Below are positions 42,937-52,133 of a DNA stretch of 64,000 nt, in pieces. The stretch's first letter is position 1; each line of letters begins with the position of its first letter. Made by a program: the position numbers and the translations under genes. Where the stretch lies: the NCBI GenBank assembly GCA_910576325.1, contig CAJTIM010000012.1, forward strand, positions 59,119 to 123,118, read 5' to 3'. Below the pieces are notes generated by a model. That model was not told the DNA's origin and did no database searches. It saw only the letters and a list, made by a program, of their open reading frames with translations. The stretch comes from Clostridia bacterium (GTDB lineage: Bacteria; Bacillota; Clostridia; Lachnospirales; Lachnospiraceae).

Positions 42937-44133
42937 TTGGACTATCAATTAGAAATCAAACAAATCGTGGACTATCCCCGGTGCCGCATCTACCGGGAAT
43001 TCATCCGCACACTCATGGAGGATAGGAACATCCGCACAAACGGAAGCTCCTATCTTTTTTATTACATGACACTCTGCTCCTATGCAAACTTCCGCTCTTC
43101 CTATCAGAGACTGGAGGGCATCTCCTATCTGATCGGCCCCGGAGAATGGATCTGCAGGACTTCTGAGCTTTCGGGATGGTTCCGCACACGGTTCCAGCAC
43201 CAGGCACTGTCCATCCTAGATTTTCTCCAAAAACAGAATTACATTACCTATACCCGCCTCGGCAGAGGCCATCTCATTAAATTCTGCATTACCGGATGGA
43301 AAAAGCATAATACCGCACTCGACTACAACTACCCATGTCAGAAGGATGTGGGCTTTTTCTTTTTCCCGGTAGCTGCGGTCCATGAACTGATCAGCATGGG
43401 AAAATGCTCAGAGATGGATATTGTACTGGATCTCTGGATACATGCCATTTACAACGATAGCCAAGTCCAGGGCTCCGAACTCGGCCCTGTGGTCTATTTC
43501 CGCAACTGCACCGGCAATCCGCTGACCAGTTGTAGCGACCTCTCCCTGCGCTGGGGCATCTCGAAAGCGACTGTCAGCCGGATACTTAATAAACTGCAGG
43601 AAAAGGAATATCTTTCTCTGGTTTCCTTTACCGGGCGGAATGGTAGCGTGATCTATCTATGCAGCTACCTATCCACCACGTTCAATATCAGTGATGTTAT
43701 GATCGACAAAGAGGAGGTTTCCATGGCATTTCAGGTTCCCATCCATATTACAGAAAATACTCATACACCAGAAGCTACCACTGTCAGGGAAGACCAGATT
43801 TACATTATAGAAGAACCGGATACCGTTTCATCCCTGTCCGGTAGCGTTTCAAAATCTCACATCTGCCAGATTATCCGAAAAACGGCAGAAATCCTTGCAG
43901 CACAAGGGATTCCATGCTGCGAATGCTCCGAAACGCTGTATAAGTTATATCCTTTATCCGACTGCAAGGAAACAGATTTAAGGTATTCGATGAAGATATG
44001 CTGTCCGGATGGAGGAACCCCTTATCAGTTTGAGCTGACACTTTCCCCTGCCGGCTCTGCTGAGGACACCACTTCCACCATTCAGGAACAAAGTCCCAAT
44101 TTGTCAACTAAAAACACAAGAGAGAGGAGATAA
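42937..44133 (+). CDS. HTH-containing conjugative-element protein of unknown function
   Basis: A 398-aa protein. The start chosen is TTG 42937, 8 nt after AAAGGAGG; the frame also opens at 42850 without a ribosome site. Residues about 195-240 form a winged helix (LTSCSDLSLRWGISKATVSR then ILNKLQEKEYLSL), of the GntR/MarR kind. The N-terminal 170 residues contain an additional helical or winged domain (SELSGWFRTRFQHQALSILD). The C-terminal part (340-398) is alpha/beta. Proteins with this layout often head the recombination end of clostridial conjugative elements; a role in replication or regulation is possible. Followed 5 nt later by the next gene. Confidence 0.6.
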   Translation: MDYQLEIKQIVDYPRCRIYREFIRTLMEDRNIRTNGSSYLFYYMTLCSYANFRSSYQRLEGISYLIGPGEWICRTSELSGWFRTRFQHQALSILDFLQKQNYITYTRLGRGHLIKFCITGWKKHNTALDYNYPCQKDVGFFFFPVAAVHELISMGKCSEMDIVLDLWIHAIYNDSQVQGSELGPVVYFRNCTGNPLTSCSDLSLRWGISKATVSRILNKLQEKEYLSLVSFTGRNGSVIYLCSYLSTTFNISDVMIDKEEVSMAFQVPIHITENTHTPEATTVREDQIYIIEEPDTVSSLSGSVSKSHICQIIRKTAEILAAQGIPCCECSETLYKLYPLSDCKETDLRYSMKICCPDGGTPYQFELTLSPAGSAEDTTSTIQEQSPNLSTKNTRERR

Positions 44134-44138
44134 ATACC

Positions 44139-44678
44139 ATGGCAAACACAAGACCGAATAAAAATATCCCGACACAAGAGGAGAACCCTCTGTTTCATGA
44201 TACCTGGAAACTGCTGAAGAATTACAGGGATGCCGTCTGGAACCTGGAACTGGCGGTCCAGCAAGTACGAAACACTTTTGAGATCGAGTATGGAAGCAGC
44301 ATTGAAGAATTTCTGGATTCCATGTATATCGCAGGTGCGGATGTAGGAGGAACCAAACTGGAGAACTATGCAAAGAGCATTGAGCGCAGTAATAAGATGC
44401 TCACGCTCTTAAACTCTGCTGTGGACATCCTGCGGAATAAACACAAGCATGGAGAACAGTATTACTGGCTCCTTTACTACAGCTACCTGTCTCCCCAACA
44501 GCTTCAGAATACAGATGAAATCATTGAGAACCTGCGTCCGCATATTGCGAATATATCCCCCAGAACCTACTATCGGAAGCGGCCGGAGGCAGTACAGGCA
44601 CTCAGTTCTATTCTTTGGGGATATACCTCCAAAGGTTGTCTGGAGATGTTGGATAAATTCTTTCCGGAAGGGAAATGA
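44139..44678 (+). CDS. Small helical protein resembling ArpU/RinA-type phage regulators
   Basis: A 179-aa helical protein, ATG 44139 behind GAGAGGAGATAAATACC. The last 80 residues (QYYWLLYYSYLSPQQLQNTD, later ISPRTYYRKRPEAVQALSSI) have the pattern of the C-terminal sigma-4-like region of ArpU/RinA late-gene regulators. The N-terminal part is a helical bundle with a VWNLELAVQQV helix. DNA binding and transcription control are inferred. It lies between the HTH protein and the recombinase and is probably cotranscribed with them. Confidence 0.55.
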   Translation: MANTRPNKNIPTQEENPLFHDTWKLLKNYRDAVWNLELAVQQVRNTFEIEYGSSIEEFLDSMYIAGADVGGTKLENYAKSIERSNKMLTLLNSAVDILRNKHKHGEQYYWLLYYSYLSPQQLQNTDEIIENLRPHIANISPRTYYRKRPEAVQALSSILWGYTSKGCLEMLDKFFPEGK

Positions 44679-44735
44679 TAGACATTTCATAGACTGGCAC
44701 TCATAATGGTCTAAAAAACAGGAGCGTGTCAGACT

Positions 44736-45659
44736 ATGAATACTTTAAATGACTATGTTGCAGAATACATTGAATATTGTGAATACAGGAAGCGTCTTGA
44801 TCAGAAGACATTGAAAGCGTATCGGATTGATCTGAGGCAGTATGCAGATTATCTTCAAAATATCTCGGAATTTCATTCCAAGGATAAGCTTGATAATTAT
44901 ATTACCTATTTGCATAAACAATGTAAGCCCAAAACGGTCAAACGCAAGATTGCCAGCTTAAAGGCCTTTTTTCATTATATGGAGTACAAAGAGGTGATCA
45001 CCGAAAATCCCTTCTCCAAACTGGACATTCGTTTCCGTGAAGCAAAGCTTTTACCTAAAACAATTCCTTTTCACGCTATGCAAACTTTCCTGTCCACCTT
45101 ATATCAGCAGAAAGAACAGGCAGCCTCAGAATATCAACTCCGGTGCTGCATTCGGGACATTGCTGTTATTGAGCTTTTATTTGCTACTGGAATGCGCATA
45201 TCCGAATTATGCTCTTTGCGCCCGGCAAATATAGATTTTATCAGTAACAATATCTTGATTTATGGCAAAGGAGCCAAGGAGAGAATCCTGCAGATTGGTA
45301 ATCCAGAGGTTCTCTCGGCTCTTTCTTTATATCATGAGACTTTTAAGTCCGATATTGATACTTGTGGATATTTTTTTGTAAATAGACTGCAGAAAAAATT
45401 GTCAGATCAGTCTGTTCGCTATATGATTGCACGTTATGCCAAACTTGCTGGGATTGAACAGCATTTGACACCACATATGTTCCGACACTCTTTTGCTACC
45501 CTGCTTTTAGAACAGGATGTGGATATTCGATATATACAAAGAATGTTAGGGCATAGTTCTATCAGTACAACAGAAATTTATACGCATGTGTCAAATATTA
45601 AACAAAAAGACATTTTAATACACAAACATCCAAGAAACTTTATGAAAACAAAAGTCTAA
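44736..45659 (+). CDS. Tyrosine recombinase/integrase, XerC/D-like
   Basis: A 307-aa tyrosine recombinase. N-terminal SAM-like core-binding domain (about 5-95); catalytic residues R154 (ATGMRISEL), K178, H247 and R250 (LTPHMFRHSF), H273 (LGHSSISTTE) and nucleophile Y282 (IYTHV) all present. It is the only recombinase in the window and is probably the integrase or resolvase of the conjugative element. Its stop overlaps the convergent membrane gene by 4 nt, and the A/T-rich cargo block begins there. Confidence 0.92.
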   Translation: MNTLNDYVAEYIEYCEYRKRLDQKTLKAYRIDLRQYADYLQNISEFHSKDKLDNYITYLHKQCKPKTVKRKIASLKAFFHYMEYKEVITENPFSKLDIRFREAKLLPKTIPFHAMQTFLSTLYQQKEQAASEYQLRCCIRDIAVIELLFATGMRISELCSLRPANIDFISNNILIYGKGAKERILQIGNPEVLSALSLYHETFKSDIDTCGYFFVNRLQKKLSDQSVRYMIARYAKLAGIEQHLTPHMFRHSFATLLLEQDVDIRYIQRMLGHSSISTTEIYTHVSNIKQKDILIHKHPRNFMKTKV

Positions 45660-46216
45660 CCTTTGCTGACATCTAATCCATAATCATTGTTAAGTGCTGA
45701 TATATGCACTTCCATTCCTATTAGTGCGTTTAACCGCTGTTTGCTCATTACTAACTGCTCTATTACTACATTATCATCGTTGCTCAACACGCATTGGTAT
45801 ATACGATATCCTACAATCTCTAATGCTATGTTGATACTATAATAATTATGCTTTATACACAAATATCCAAGTGTTATAAAAAAAACCAAAAACAACACAA
45901 CCTGATACCATAGTGTAAAATTAAATGCAAACAGCGGTAATATATAAGATAATAGATACTCAGCTGTTATCGCCTTTTCTTCCTTTGCAATTTTTAGTGT
46001 ATATATTTTAGATCCTTCCTTTCCTTGCCTATGAATCTCATAATATATAACCACAAGGCTTATACACATACCAACTAAAATACAGGATATACTAATATAC
46101 TCTGTCATTTTACTTGTTGTGTTATCCAATATACTTAATATATCTAAAAATAGCACTGAAATCCATAAGGGAATAAACGAAACAAAATACAAGCTGACCG
46201 AAAATAATCTTGACAT
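45656..46216 (-). CDS. Four-helix membrane protein, KwaA-like partner of a KwaB-like gene
   Basis: A 186-aa protein with four hydrophobic segments (about 5-27, 40-62, 88-103 and 105-122) and a C-terminal cytoplasmic tail of about 55 aa that is polar. It follows the KwaB-like gene by 17 nt in the same direction, so the two are an operon. In the Kiwa anti-phage system a small membrane protein (KwaA) pairs with a DUF4868 protein (KwaB). The call rests on topology and context, since I see no diagnostic KwaA motif. The gene order (KwaB-like first) differs from the described E. coli operon. Confidence 0.5.
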   Translation of the reverse strand: MSRLFSVSLYFVSFIPLWISVLFLDILSILDNTTSKMTEYISISCILVGMCISLVVIYYEIHRQGKEGSKIYTLKIAKEEKAITAEYLLSYILPLFAFNFTLWYQVVLFLVFFITLGYLCIKHNYYSINIALEIVGYRIYQCVLSNDDNVVIEQLVMSKQRLNALIGMEVHISALNNDYGLDVSKG

Positions 46217-46233
46217 ATACTACACCTACCTGC

Positions 46234-47163
46234 TCATTTCCACTTTCTTGCACTCGAAACCTCGACTGGCTGTTCTTCAAACGGATCGACCATTCCTCTA
46301 TTACATAATAATCTCACCAGTTTATCCGCTGCCTCAATAATTGATGTATCAAACGCTCCATCTTTTAATGGGATTTCAAATAATTCAGCATATTGCCTTC
46401 TTGCACTTTCATCTCTCAGTTTCTGAAAACGTCTTTCATTGAAAGAAACAAACATCCTCGGATGATGTCCCGTCCTAGCAACATTTCCAAAAACATTACT
46501 ATCAGAAAGAATCCCACTCTGTTCCAACATGTCCACTTTACTATCACAGACTGCCCTATATGCCCGCTCCATATTAAATAATCTTTCTCCAGACATTGTT
46601 ATAAAAAATATCTTATCATTCAAAATCATAACATCAATGGCTGGACGCAATGAAAGCACCTTCGTTTCAATTTCTTTAAAAACATTTTTCTCATGTAGAA
46701 ATTTGTGTTTGAGTGTAGTAACTGGGTTCTGCATCGAAATTAATTTTACCCTTATTTCTTCAGTATCTATTATCACTTTCCCCTGTATAACGTATGCCTG
46801 CAATCTTTGCCTTAATGGATCTGCTTCCTGCTCAGCATTGGCCAGCGCTGAAACAAAAGCCGAATATTCTTCAGCAATTAACGAATCCCGTGTTTTCAAT
46901 GTATAAATGGTATTACCATCCATAGTACCATCATACTCCTGTACCCTTAAAGAAGTATTTAATTCACACTTATCTCCCTTAATATAATGAGCCGAAATTT
47001 CTTCAACAAATTGATTTAGTTTTCCTTGAGGAGATAAATTGACTGAAAAAGCCGCATACTCTGTTCCCTTAATTTTACTGGTTTTTATTCTTAATAGCTG
47101 AATTGACCAGGCCTCGCACCTATTCAAGCATTTAAAAGCTGACTGTAACCTTTCCAGTGACAT
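46234..47163 (-). CDS. DUF4868/KwaB-like anti-phage protein
   Basis: A 309-aa cytoplasmic protein from ATG 47163 with GGGGGAAAGG upstream. The central and C-terminal parts contain the DUF4868-type block IDVMILNDKIFFITMSGERL, with FNMERAYRAVC and, later, RRFQKLRDESARRQYAELFE. KwaB of the Kiwa system carries this domain, binds DNA and is partnered by a membrane protein; a membrane-protein gene follows here. No nuclease motif is visible by eye. It is divergent from the STAND-ATPase gene, sharing a 244-nt region that holds GATTATC/GATAATC palindromes, so both may share control. Confidence 0.6.
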   Translation of the reverse strand: MSLERLQSAFKCLNRCEAWSIQLLRIKTSKIKGTEYAAFSVNLSPQGKLNQFVEEISAHYIKGDKCELNTSLRVQEYDGTMDGNTIYTLKTRDSLIAEEYSAFVSALANAEQEADPLRQRLQAYVIQGKVIIDTEEIRVKLISMQNPVTTLKHKFLHEKNVFKEIETKVLSLRPAIDVMILNDKIFFITMSGERLFNMERAYRAVCDSKVDMLEQSGILSDSNVFGNVARTGHHPRMFVSFNERRFQKLRDESARRQYAELFEIPLKDGAFDTSIIEAADKLVRLLCNRGMVDPFEEQPVEVSSARKWK

Positions 47164-47259
47164 TCGCCTTTCCCCCGTATCTTTAGTATTGATAGGAATA
47201 ATATAACACAATTATTTAGTTTCGTCATTGAAGAAAAGTCTAAATGATTATCTTTTGAA

Positions 47260-47364
47260 GATAATTCAGAGTTATCTGTTGGATTTGATGATAAATAGAA
47301 ACAAAAGATAATTATTTATTATCGGTCAATTAGGATAAAAAAGATAATTCCAAATTATCAGTCC
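47260..47364. repeat. 105-bp inverted repeat, left copy, with operator palindromes and promoter
   Basis: Identical in reverse complement, over all 105 bp, to 52134-52238. It contains three nested palindromes: GATAATTCAGAGTTATC, GATAATTATTTATTATC and GATAATTCCAAATTATC. A promoter-like TTGATG (47285-47290) and GATAAT (47307-47312), 16 nt apart, points into the STAND-ATPase gene. Outside the repeat, only on this side, a fourth GATTATC/GATAATC pair lies at 47246-47266. Confidence 0.85.
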
Positions 47365-47407
47365 CCAATTTATTTAATACATTGAAAATACATATTAAGG
47401 AGCCTTT

Positions 47408-50400
47408 ATGAAAATATTAACCAAAGAGAAGTGGTACTTATTTAAAGATGACGGCAAACTGTTTGAATCATTAGTTGAAGAATTGTTACACGCAAAATAT
47501 CCAGATGCTGACTTTAAACATACATCGTGGACAAGAGACGGAGGAAAGGACTTTGAAGGCGGCTTTCCTTTTTTTGATGGTAAGACGAAAGCATGGGCTG
47601 AGTGTAAGTACCATAAAGATTCTCTGCCTATAAAGGATGTTTCAATGACATTATTTATGGCTTATATTGAATCTGTGCATGCCATTCTTTTCTTTTCATA
47701 TTCTCCTATTAACACTGAATTTCAAAAGTACATAAATTTATATCAAAATAAAAGCGAAAAAATAATCAAAATTTATGATGATTTGGCATTGGAAGAGCTT
47801 ATCTTAAAGAATAAAGATAAAATAAACTTTAAAAATTTTTTTGGAGATTTTACTACAAATGAACTTGTTGAATCAAATGGTATAACATTTAAATATTGGG
47901 TACATAGTAAAAATCAATCCAGATCATTGCATATAAACGAGTTGGTCAGACTGGAATTTTGTGCGGCAAATCATTCTTCTAAGGAGAAAAAAATTCAAAT
48001 AAAAATATGCCACAGCAAAAGATCCAAAAGTTTTCAGATAATCAATTCGACAATCAATATAAGCGATCAATATGAAGAATTAAGCATTCCACCCAACGGG
48101 ATAGCGGGAATTTCTATTGATTTAAAATTATCCGAGTTTAGTGATAGTTTAAGGTACCCTTTTATTTGTGCTAAAGATGAAAACTCTGAAAACAAACTCC
48201 AGATACAAAATAAAGTTGAATGTCTATGGCTTGCAGAGACTCCTTTATTAGGTGAGAAAAACAAACTATTTGTAGAACAAATCCCATCTTTTCTGAATAC
48301 GGAATATGGATCTTTTGGAATGCTGATTGGAGGAAGCGGAACCGGAAAAAGCAGGATTATTAATGAAATTACAGCGATAGCCACCAGACTGAACTATAAA
48401 AAAATATTATTTGATGCAGATGTCTTGTCGTATTTGTCTGCCGAAAGCTTTTTCAAAGAACTTATAGCAGAAATAGAAAATATTCCTGAGTTGTCACATA
48501 TAACCACCGAAGAGGTAAAAAAAAGATATATAACCGAAAATGGAAATAGTGATTATACTAACTTTGCTTTGAAGCTGTTATTCGATACTGGGCTGCAATT
48601 TAGTGATTTAAAAGACGAACTGGCAGATTATCTTTTATACTCTTTATCCAGAAAAAAATATTATATTGTGTTAGACAATATACAATTTTATGATGAAAAT
48701 ATTCTGTCAGTTTTTCAAATTCTGATAGAACGACACGATAAGCTAATGTCTTCTTTTATACTCTTTTCAGCTAATACAGACTATATATATGAGGACACAT
48801 TATGCGACAAAATAACTAATCAGATGGAACTAATGGAAAGCAAGTTTCATCATCAGTTCATATTTAAAAGGACAGAAAGCTTCAGTGCGTCCGAAGCATT
48901 TGATTATCTACAAAAATGTTTAAATAATGTAACTGATTCCGGTAAAGAAATTTTTGAATATAAGCTGGCCTTAAATAAAATAATTGAAGTATATGGCACA
49001 AATCCACTTTTTTTACAGAACTATATAATCTATCTTTATCAAGAGGCAGTCATTAAACAAACGGATCATTCTTCGTATTATATTGAGGATATTGATAAGT
49101 TGCAGGAAAGTTTTGTAAAAATACCGCCCAAAATACAAAACTTGCTGGCACTGCGTGAAGAACGGTTTATTAAGGATATAGTGAATGAAGAACTACTTGA
49201 AAAATACATTTTATTTGTGAGTTATCTGGCTTTTGCCAAATGGATGTCATACAGAATGATAGCACTATTGATTGATATGCCTGTTAGTATAATAAATTCA
49301 ATGGAAAAGGTCGGCTTAATTAAGAAAAATGATAAGGATGAATATGGATTTTATCATCAACAGATAGAAGAATATTTTAAAAGAAAATATCCATATAGTA
49401 AAATGTCAAATGATGCTTTAAAAAAATTCTGTACTGTTGCCCAAAAGCAAATTAACAAAAAGGCATATATGGAATGCATATTTCTTGCACAATATATATT
49501 AAACGAGATAGATGATGAAATATGGAACGAGATTGTTTTAAAGATTTGTACAGATAATATAGATTATCAAAAAACATATAATGTCTGTATAGCCGCAAGC
49601 AATTTTTTAGATAACTCTTCCTTGGTCAGATTACCTGAAAAATATATCGAGCTTTATACACGTATGACGAATCTAATGACTGATCGTGCCGGGATTTTTC
49701 ATGCCCAAGAATTATATAAATCAGTCTATGACAGATTTTGCCTTATGCCATCATCGTTTTCGTTTCATTTAGTTGATTTGGTTGACATGATGAAAAGTTA
49801 TATAATTAATGGATTACATTTAAATCAATCGCAAGATAGTCTGGCAATATGCAAAAAAATCATATCGCTATTACAAGAATATTTCAGTGCTTGCGAAATG
49901 ATAAGCATGCTGCTTTTAAACCTTTATGAGTCACAGATTTTTATTTACAATGAGCTCCAAGATCTGGACATGGCTTTAGCCATTAGTAATATTGCGATAG
50001 ACATGGCAGAACAGTCAACGGATATATCGAAGCAGGTAAGCGCCTGGTATATCCGAGGGGATATATATTACTCTAATATTTATTCATGTAGATATATTGA
50101 AGAGATTTGTACATGTTGGGATAAAGCTTACAGAATATATGAGTATAATGATATCTATGATGAAAACGAATACTCTTCGACTGCTCTATATTTGAATGTT
50201 CTTATGCGTGAAACTTTGTTAAATATAATGCAGAGAAATTATAGCGAAGCAGCGGAATGTATGTTATCCCTAAAAAAATATATTGGAAAGACAAAAATGG
50301 TATTTTTTGAAATAAAGTTACGACATCTTTATGTCTGCTTTGAGATTTTTGCACAAAATGGCCATTTAAAATTATACTCTGAATATGATGAATTGGATTC

Positions 50401-50812
50401 ATACATAAGGGAAAGCATAGACATATGTGCGGTATACGGAAGCCAGACTCTATATCTTGACTGTTTTCATATATTGGCAATCCTGCAACGCCTTTATGCG
50501 AAAAGTGAATATGCAGTTGATAATTATCAGAAAAGCTATTCGATTTTCCAATTATTGCTGAAAAAGCAGGGTAATGCTATCCATTGGGCACATTTTGTAT
50601 TGGATTTGGTGATCGCTATGCGGCTAATGAAATGTAAGGATCAAATTCCGCCACATATTTGGAGAGTCTTTGACTCCTGCCCTGATATAAGAGAGATTAT
50701 CAAAAAAATACATGGTATCAGCCAAAAAGAGCTTACGGATTATTTGGAGGATTTACAATATACTGGTCCGCTTTACTATAGTGAACAATATATCAATTTT
50801 CCCAAAATTTAG
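47408..50812 (+). CDS. Mrr-like nuclease, STAND ATPase and TPR-type repeat protein (AVAST-like defence effector)
   Basis: A 1134-aa protein of AVAST/Avs-like layout. Residues about 10-100 form a PD-(D/E)XK restriction-like nuclease: KLFESLVEELL, TRDGGKDFEG (D48) and AWAECKYH (E65, K67). After a beta-rich linker (about 165-275), a STAND-type P-loop ATPase follows: IGGSGTGKS (K314) and Walker B YYIVLDNIQFYDE (D423). Residues about 600-660 look like a winged helix. Residues about 690-1130 are TPR-like helical repeats, the usual sensor part. In Avs proteins the repeats bind a phage protein, the ATPase oligomerises and the nuclease is set free. The same job here is inferred. Start ATG 47408 behind AAGGAG. 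It is convergent with a glycosyltransferase gene and very A/T-rich. Confidence 0.8.
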   Translation: MKILTKEKWYLFKDDGKLFESLVEELLHAKYPDADFKHTSWTRDGGKDFEGGFPFFDGKTKAWAECKYHKDSLPIKDVSMTLFMAYIESVHAILFFSYSPINTEFQKYINLYQNKSEKIIKIYDDLALEELILKNKDKINFKNFFGDFTTNELVESNGITFKYWVHSKNQSRSLHINELVRLEFCAANHSSKEKKIQIKICHSKRSKSFQIINSTINISDQYEELSIPPNGIAGISIDLKLSEFSDSLRYPFICAKDENSENKLQIQNKVECLWLAETPLLGEKNKLFVEQIPSFLNTEYGSFGMLIGGSGTGKSRIINEITAIATRLNYKKILFDADVLSYLSAESFFKELIAEIENIPELSHITTEEVKKRYITENGNSDYTNFALKLLFDTGLQFSDLKDELADYLLYSLSRKKYYIVLDNIQFYDENILSVFQILIERHDKLMSSFILFSANTDYIYEDTLCDKITNQMELMESKFHHQFIFKRTESFSASEAFDYLQKCLNNVTDSGKEIFEYKLALNKIIEVYGTNPLFLQNYIIYLYQEAVIKQTDHSSYYIEDIDKLQESFVKIPPKIQNLLALREERFIKDIVNEELLEKYILFVSYLAFAKWMSYRMIALLIDMPVSIINSMEKVGLIKKNDKDEYGFYHQQIEEYFKRKYPYSKMSNDALKKFCTVAQKQINKKAYMECIFLAQYILNEIDDEIWNEIVLKICTDNIDYQKTYNVCIAASNFLDNSSLVRLPEKYIELYTRMTNLMTDRAGIFHAQELYKSVYDRFCLMPSSFSFHLVDLVDMMKSYIINGLHLNQSQDSLAICKKIISLLQEYFSACEMISMLLLNLYESQIFIYNELQDLDMALAISNIAIDMAEQSTDISKQVSAWYIRGDIYYSNIYSCRYIEEICTCWDKAYRIYEYNDIYDENEYSSTALYLNVLMRETLLNIMQRNYSEAAECMLSLKKYIGKTKMVFFEIKLRHLYVCFEIFAQNGHLKLYSEYDELDSYIRESIDICAVYGSQTLYLDCFHILAILQRLYAKSEYAVDNYQKSYSIFQLLLKKQGNAIHWAHFVLDLVIAMRLMKCKDQIPPHIWRVFDSCPDIREIIKKIHGISQKELTDYLEDLQYTGPLYYSEQYINFPKI

Positions 50813-52100
50813 GGCTACGCATTATGCTTTCGGGAAGATTGGGCAAAACATTTATTTTATTGCCTTCTTCCTTAAATGAATAATCCATAGTGTCTTCGGA
50901 TCGATATGCAATTTTATGATTTGTAGATTGGAATGGAAAGAATGTTTTGCCATTCCAATCTATTCGGATGTTATCAGTTGTTTTTTGAATATAAACATTT
51001 TGGCTGACGCGCAAAGCTTCCTGCAAAATTCTACTGACCAATATTGGCGGATAAATGAAAATATTTTCTGAAATGCAGGCCATATTAAAGGATTTGCTCT
51101 TAAATGGCATAGCTAATCCCAATAGATTGTATTCTTTTCGCTCATTATCTATATTGGTTATCAGGTTGCCCTGCGGATATTCTTTAGATATTGAGTTTAT
51201 AATCATATAATTCTCACACTTGATGCTATTGATAAATGTAAGCGATAATGTGCGCATCTGTTGTATTATATTATAAATACTTTTATGTATACTGGGATTT
51301 CCATTGAAGGCATATAGGGCTTCAAATTCCCATGTCTTGTATTTTTCTAACATATGAAGAGTATTTTGCATATTACTTGTTTCAATAGCAAATGCGTCAC
51401 GGTCATGAGGTATATGAAAGCTGTGAAAATCTTTTAAAAAACCGATATCGCAATATTTATCGATTCTATATCCTAAATCTACATCCTCGCTTCCCCATAA
51501 TGTGAATTCTTCATCAAATCCACCGCACTTTTCGAAAATTCTTCTGTTCACAGAGCTGGCACCTGTATAGTAATGCATCCAAAAAAATTTTTTATTTGAT
51601 GCATCTGCAAAAAAATCCTCTCGTTCATCCTTTGAAAAGAAATCTTCAGATATTTGTTTACGACCTTCCGGTGTATTTAACAAGTCTATATAATTTTTAA
51701 TACCCGTAAAAAGTTCAAAATGTATTTTATCGTAATGTATATTATGCTTGGGGCCAATAAATGCTTCCTCGGTTCTATACGCATGTGCATTACGAAGCGC
51801 TAAAAGCGCATTATCGATCAACACCATATCCCCATCGACAAACAATAAAACATCTCCTTTGGCATATTTTGCACCGATGTTCCTATTATGAGACCGATTG
51901 CCAATCTTATTTGCTTTAATCAGTTTAATATTATTACTGGCACTAAATACTTCTAAATTCTTGAAATATGGTGTTTCTGAATGGTCATCAATAATAATAA
52001 TTTCATCACAATCTTCTATCTGCTCTAAAATGCCATTTAAAACTAAACAAATATATTCATTATTATGGCTTAATACAATTATTGAAAAGCTGATATTCAT
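50793..52100 (-). CDS. GT2 glycosyltransferase with degenerate methyltransferase-like tail
   Basis: A 435-aa protein. Residues about 4-215 are a GT-A family 2 glycosyltransferase: FSIIVLSHNNE, IIIIDDHSE, the DGD motif (D89-D91) and the galactosyltransferase-type block CGGFDEEFTLWGSEDVDLGY. The last 150 residues differ from usual GT2 tails: NLLGLAMPFKSKSFNMACIS, then RILQEALRVSQNVYIQK, copies the pattern of a class I methyltransferase (LPF..sFD..., E..RVl...) without its GxGxG loop. Sugar transfer is likely, target unknown. It ends with a 20-nt 3' overlap with the STAND gene, and its upstream region is the same 105-bp repeat as that of the STAND gene. ATG 52100 follows TAGGAG. Confidence 0.75.
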   Translation of the reverse strand: MNISFSIIVLSHNNEYICLVLNGILEQIEDCDEIIIIDDHSETPYFKNLEVFSASNNIKLIKANKIGNRSHNRNIGAKYAKGDVLLFVDGDMVLIDNALLALRNAHAYRTEEAFIGPKHNIHYDKIHFELFTGIKNYIDLLNTPEGRKQISEDFFSKDEREDFFADASNKKFFWMHYYTGASSVNRRIFEKCGGFDEEFTLWGSEDVDLGYRIDKYCDIGFLKDFHSFHIPHDRDAFAIETSNMQNTLHMLEKYKTWEFEALYAFNGNPSIHKSIYNIIQQMRTLSLTFINSIKCENYMIINSISKEYPQGNLITNIDNERKEYNLLGLAMPFKSKSFNMACISENIFIYPPILVSRILQEALRVSQNVYIQKTTDNIRIDWNGKTFFPFQSTNHKIAYRSEDTMDYSFKEEGNKINVLPNLPESIMRSPKFWEN

Positions 52101-52133
52101 AATATTTTCTCCTATATAAAGATAACATATTTT

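Noticed and set aside
47365..52133. A classic phase-variation switch by inversion between the 105-bp repeats
   Set aside because: Each repeat carries its own inward promoter, so inversion would leave both genes expressed as before. Inversion may occur, but an on/off switch is not supported. The recombinase nearby is more simply the element's integrase.
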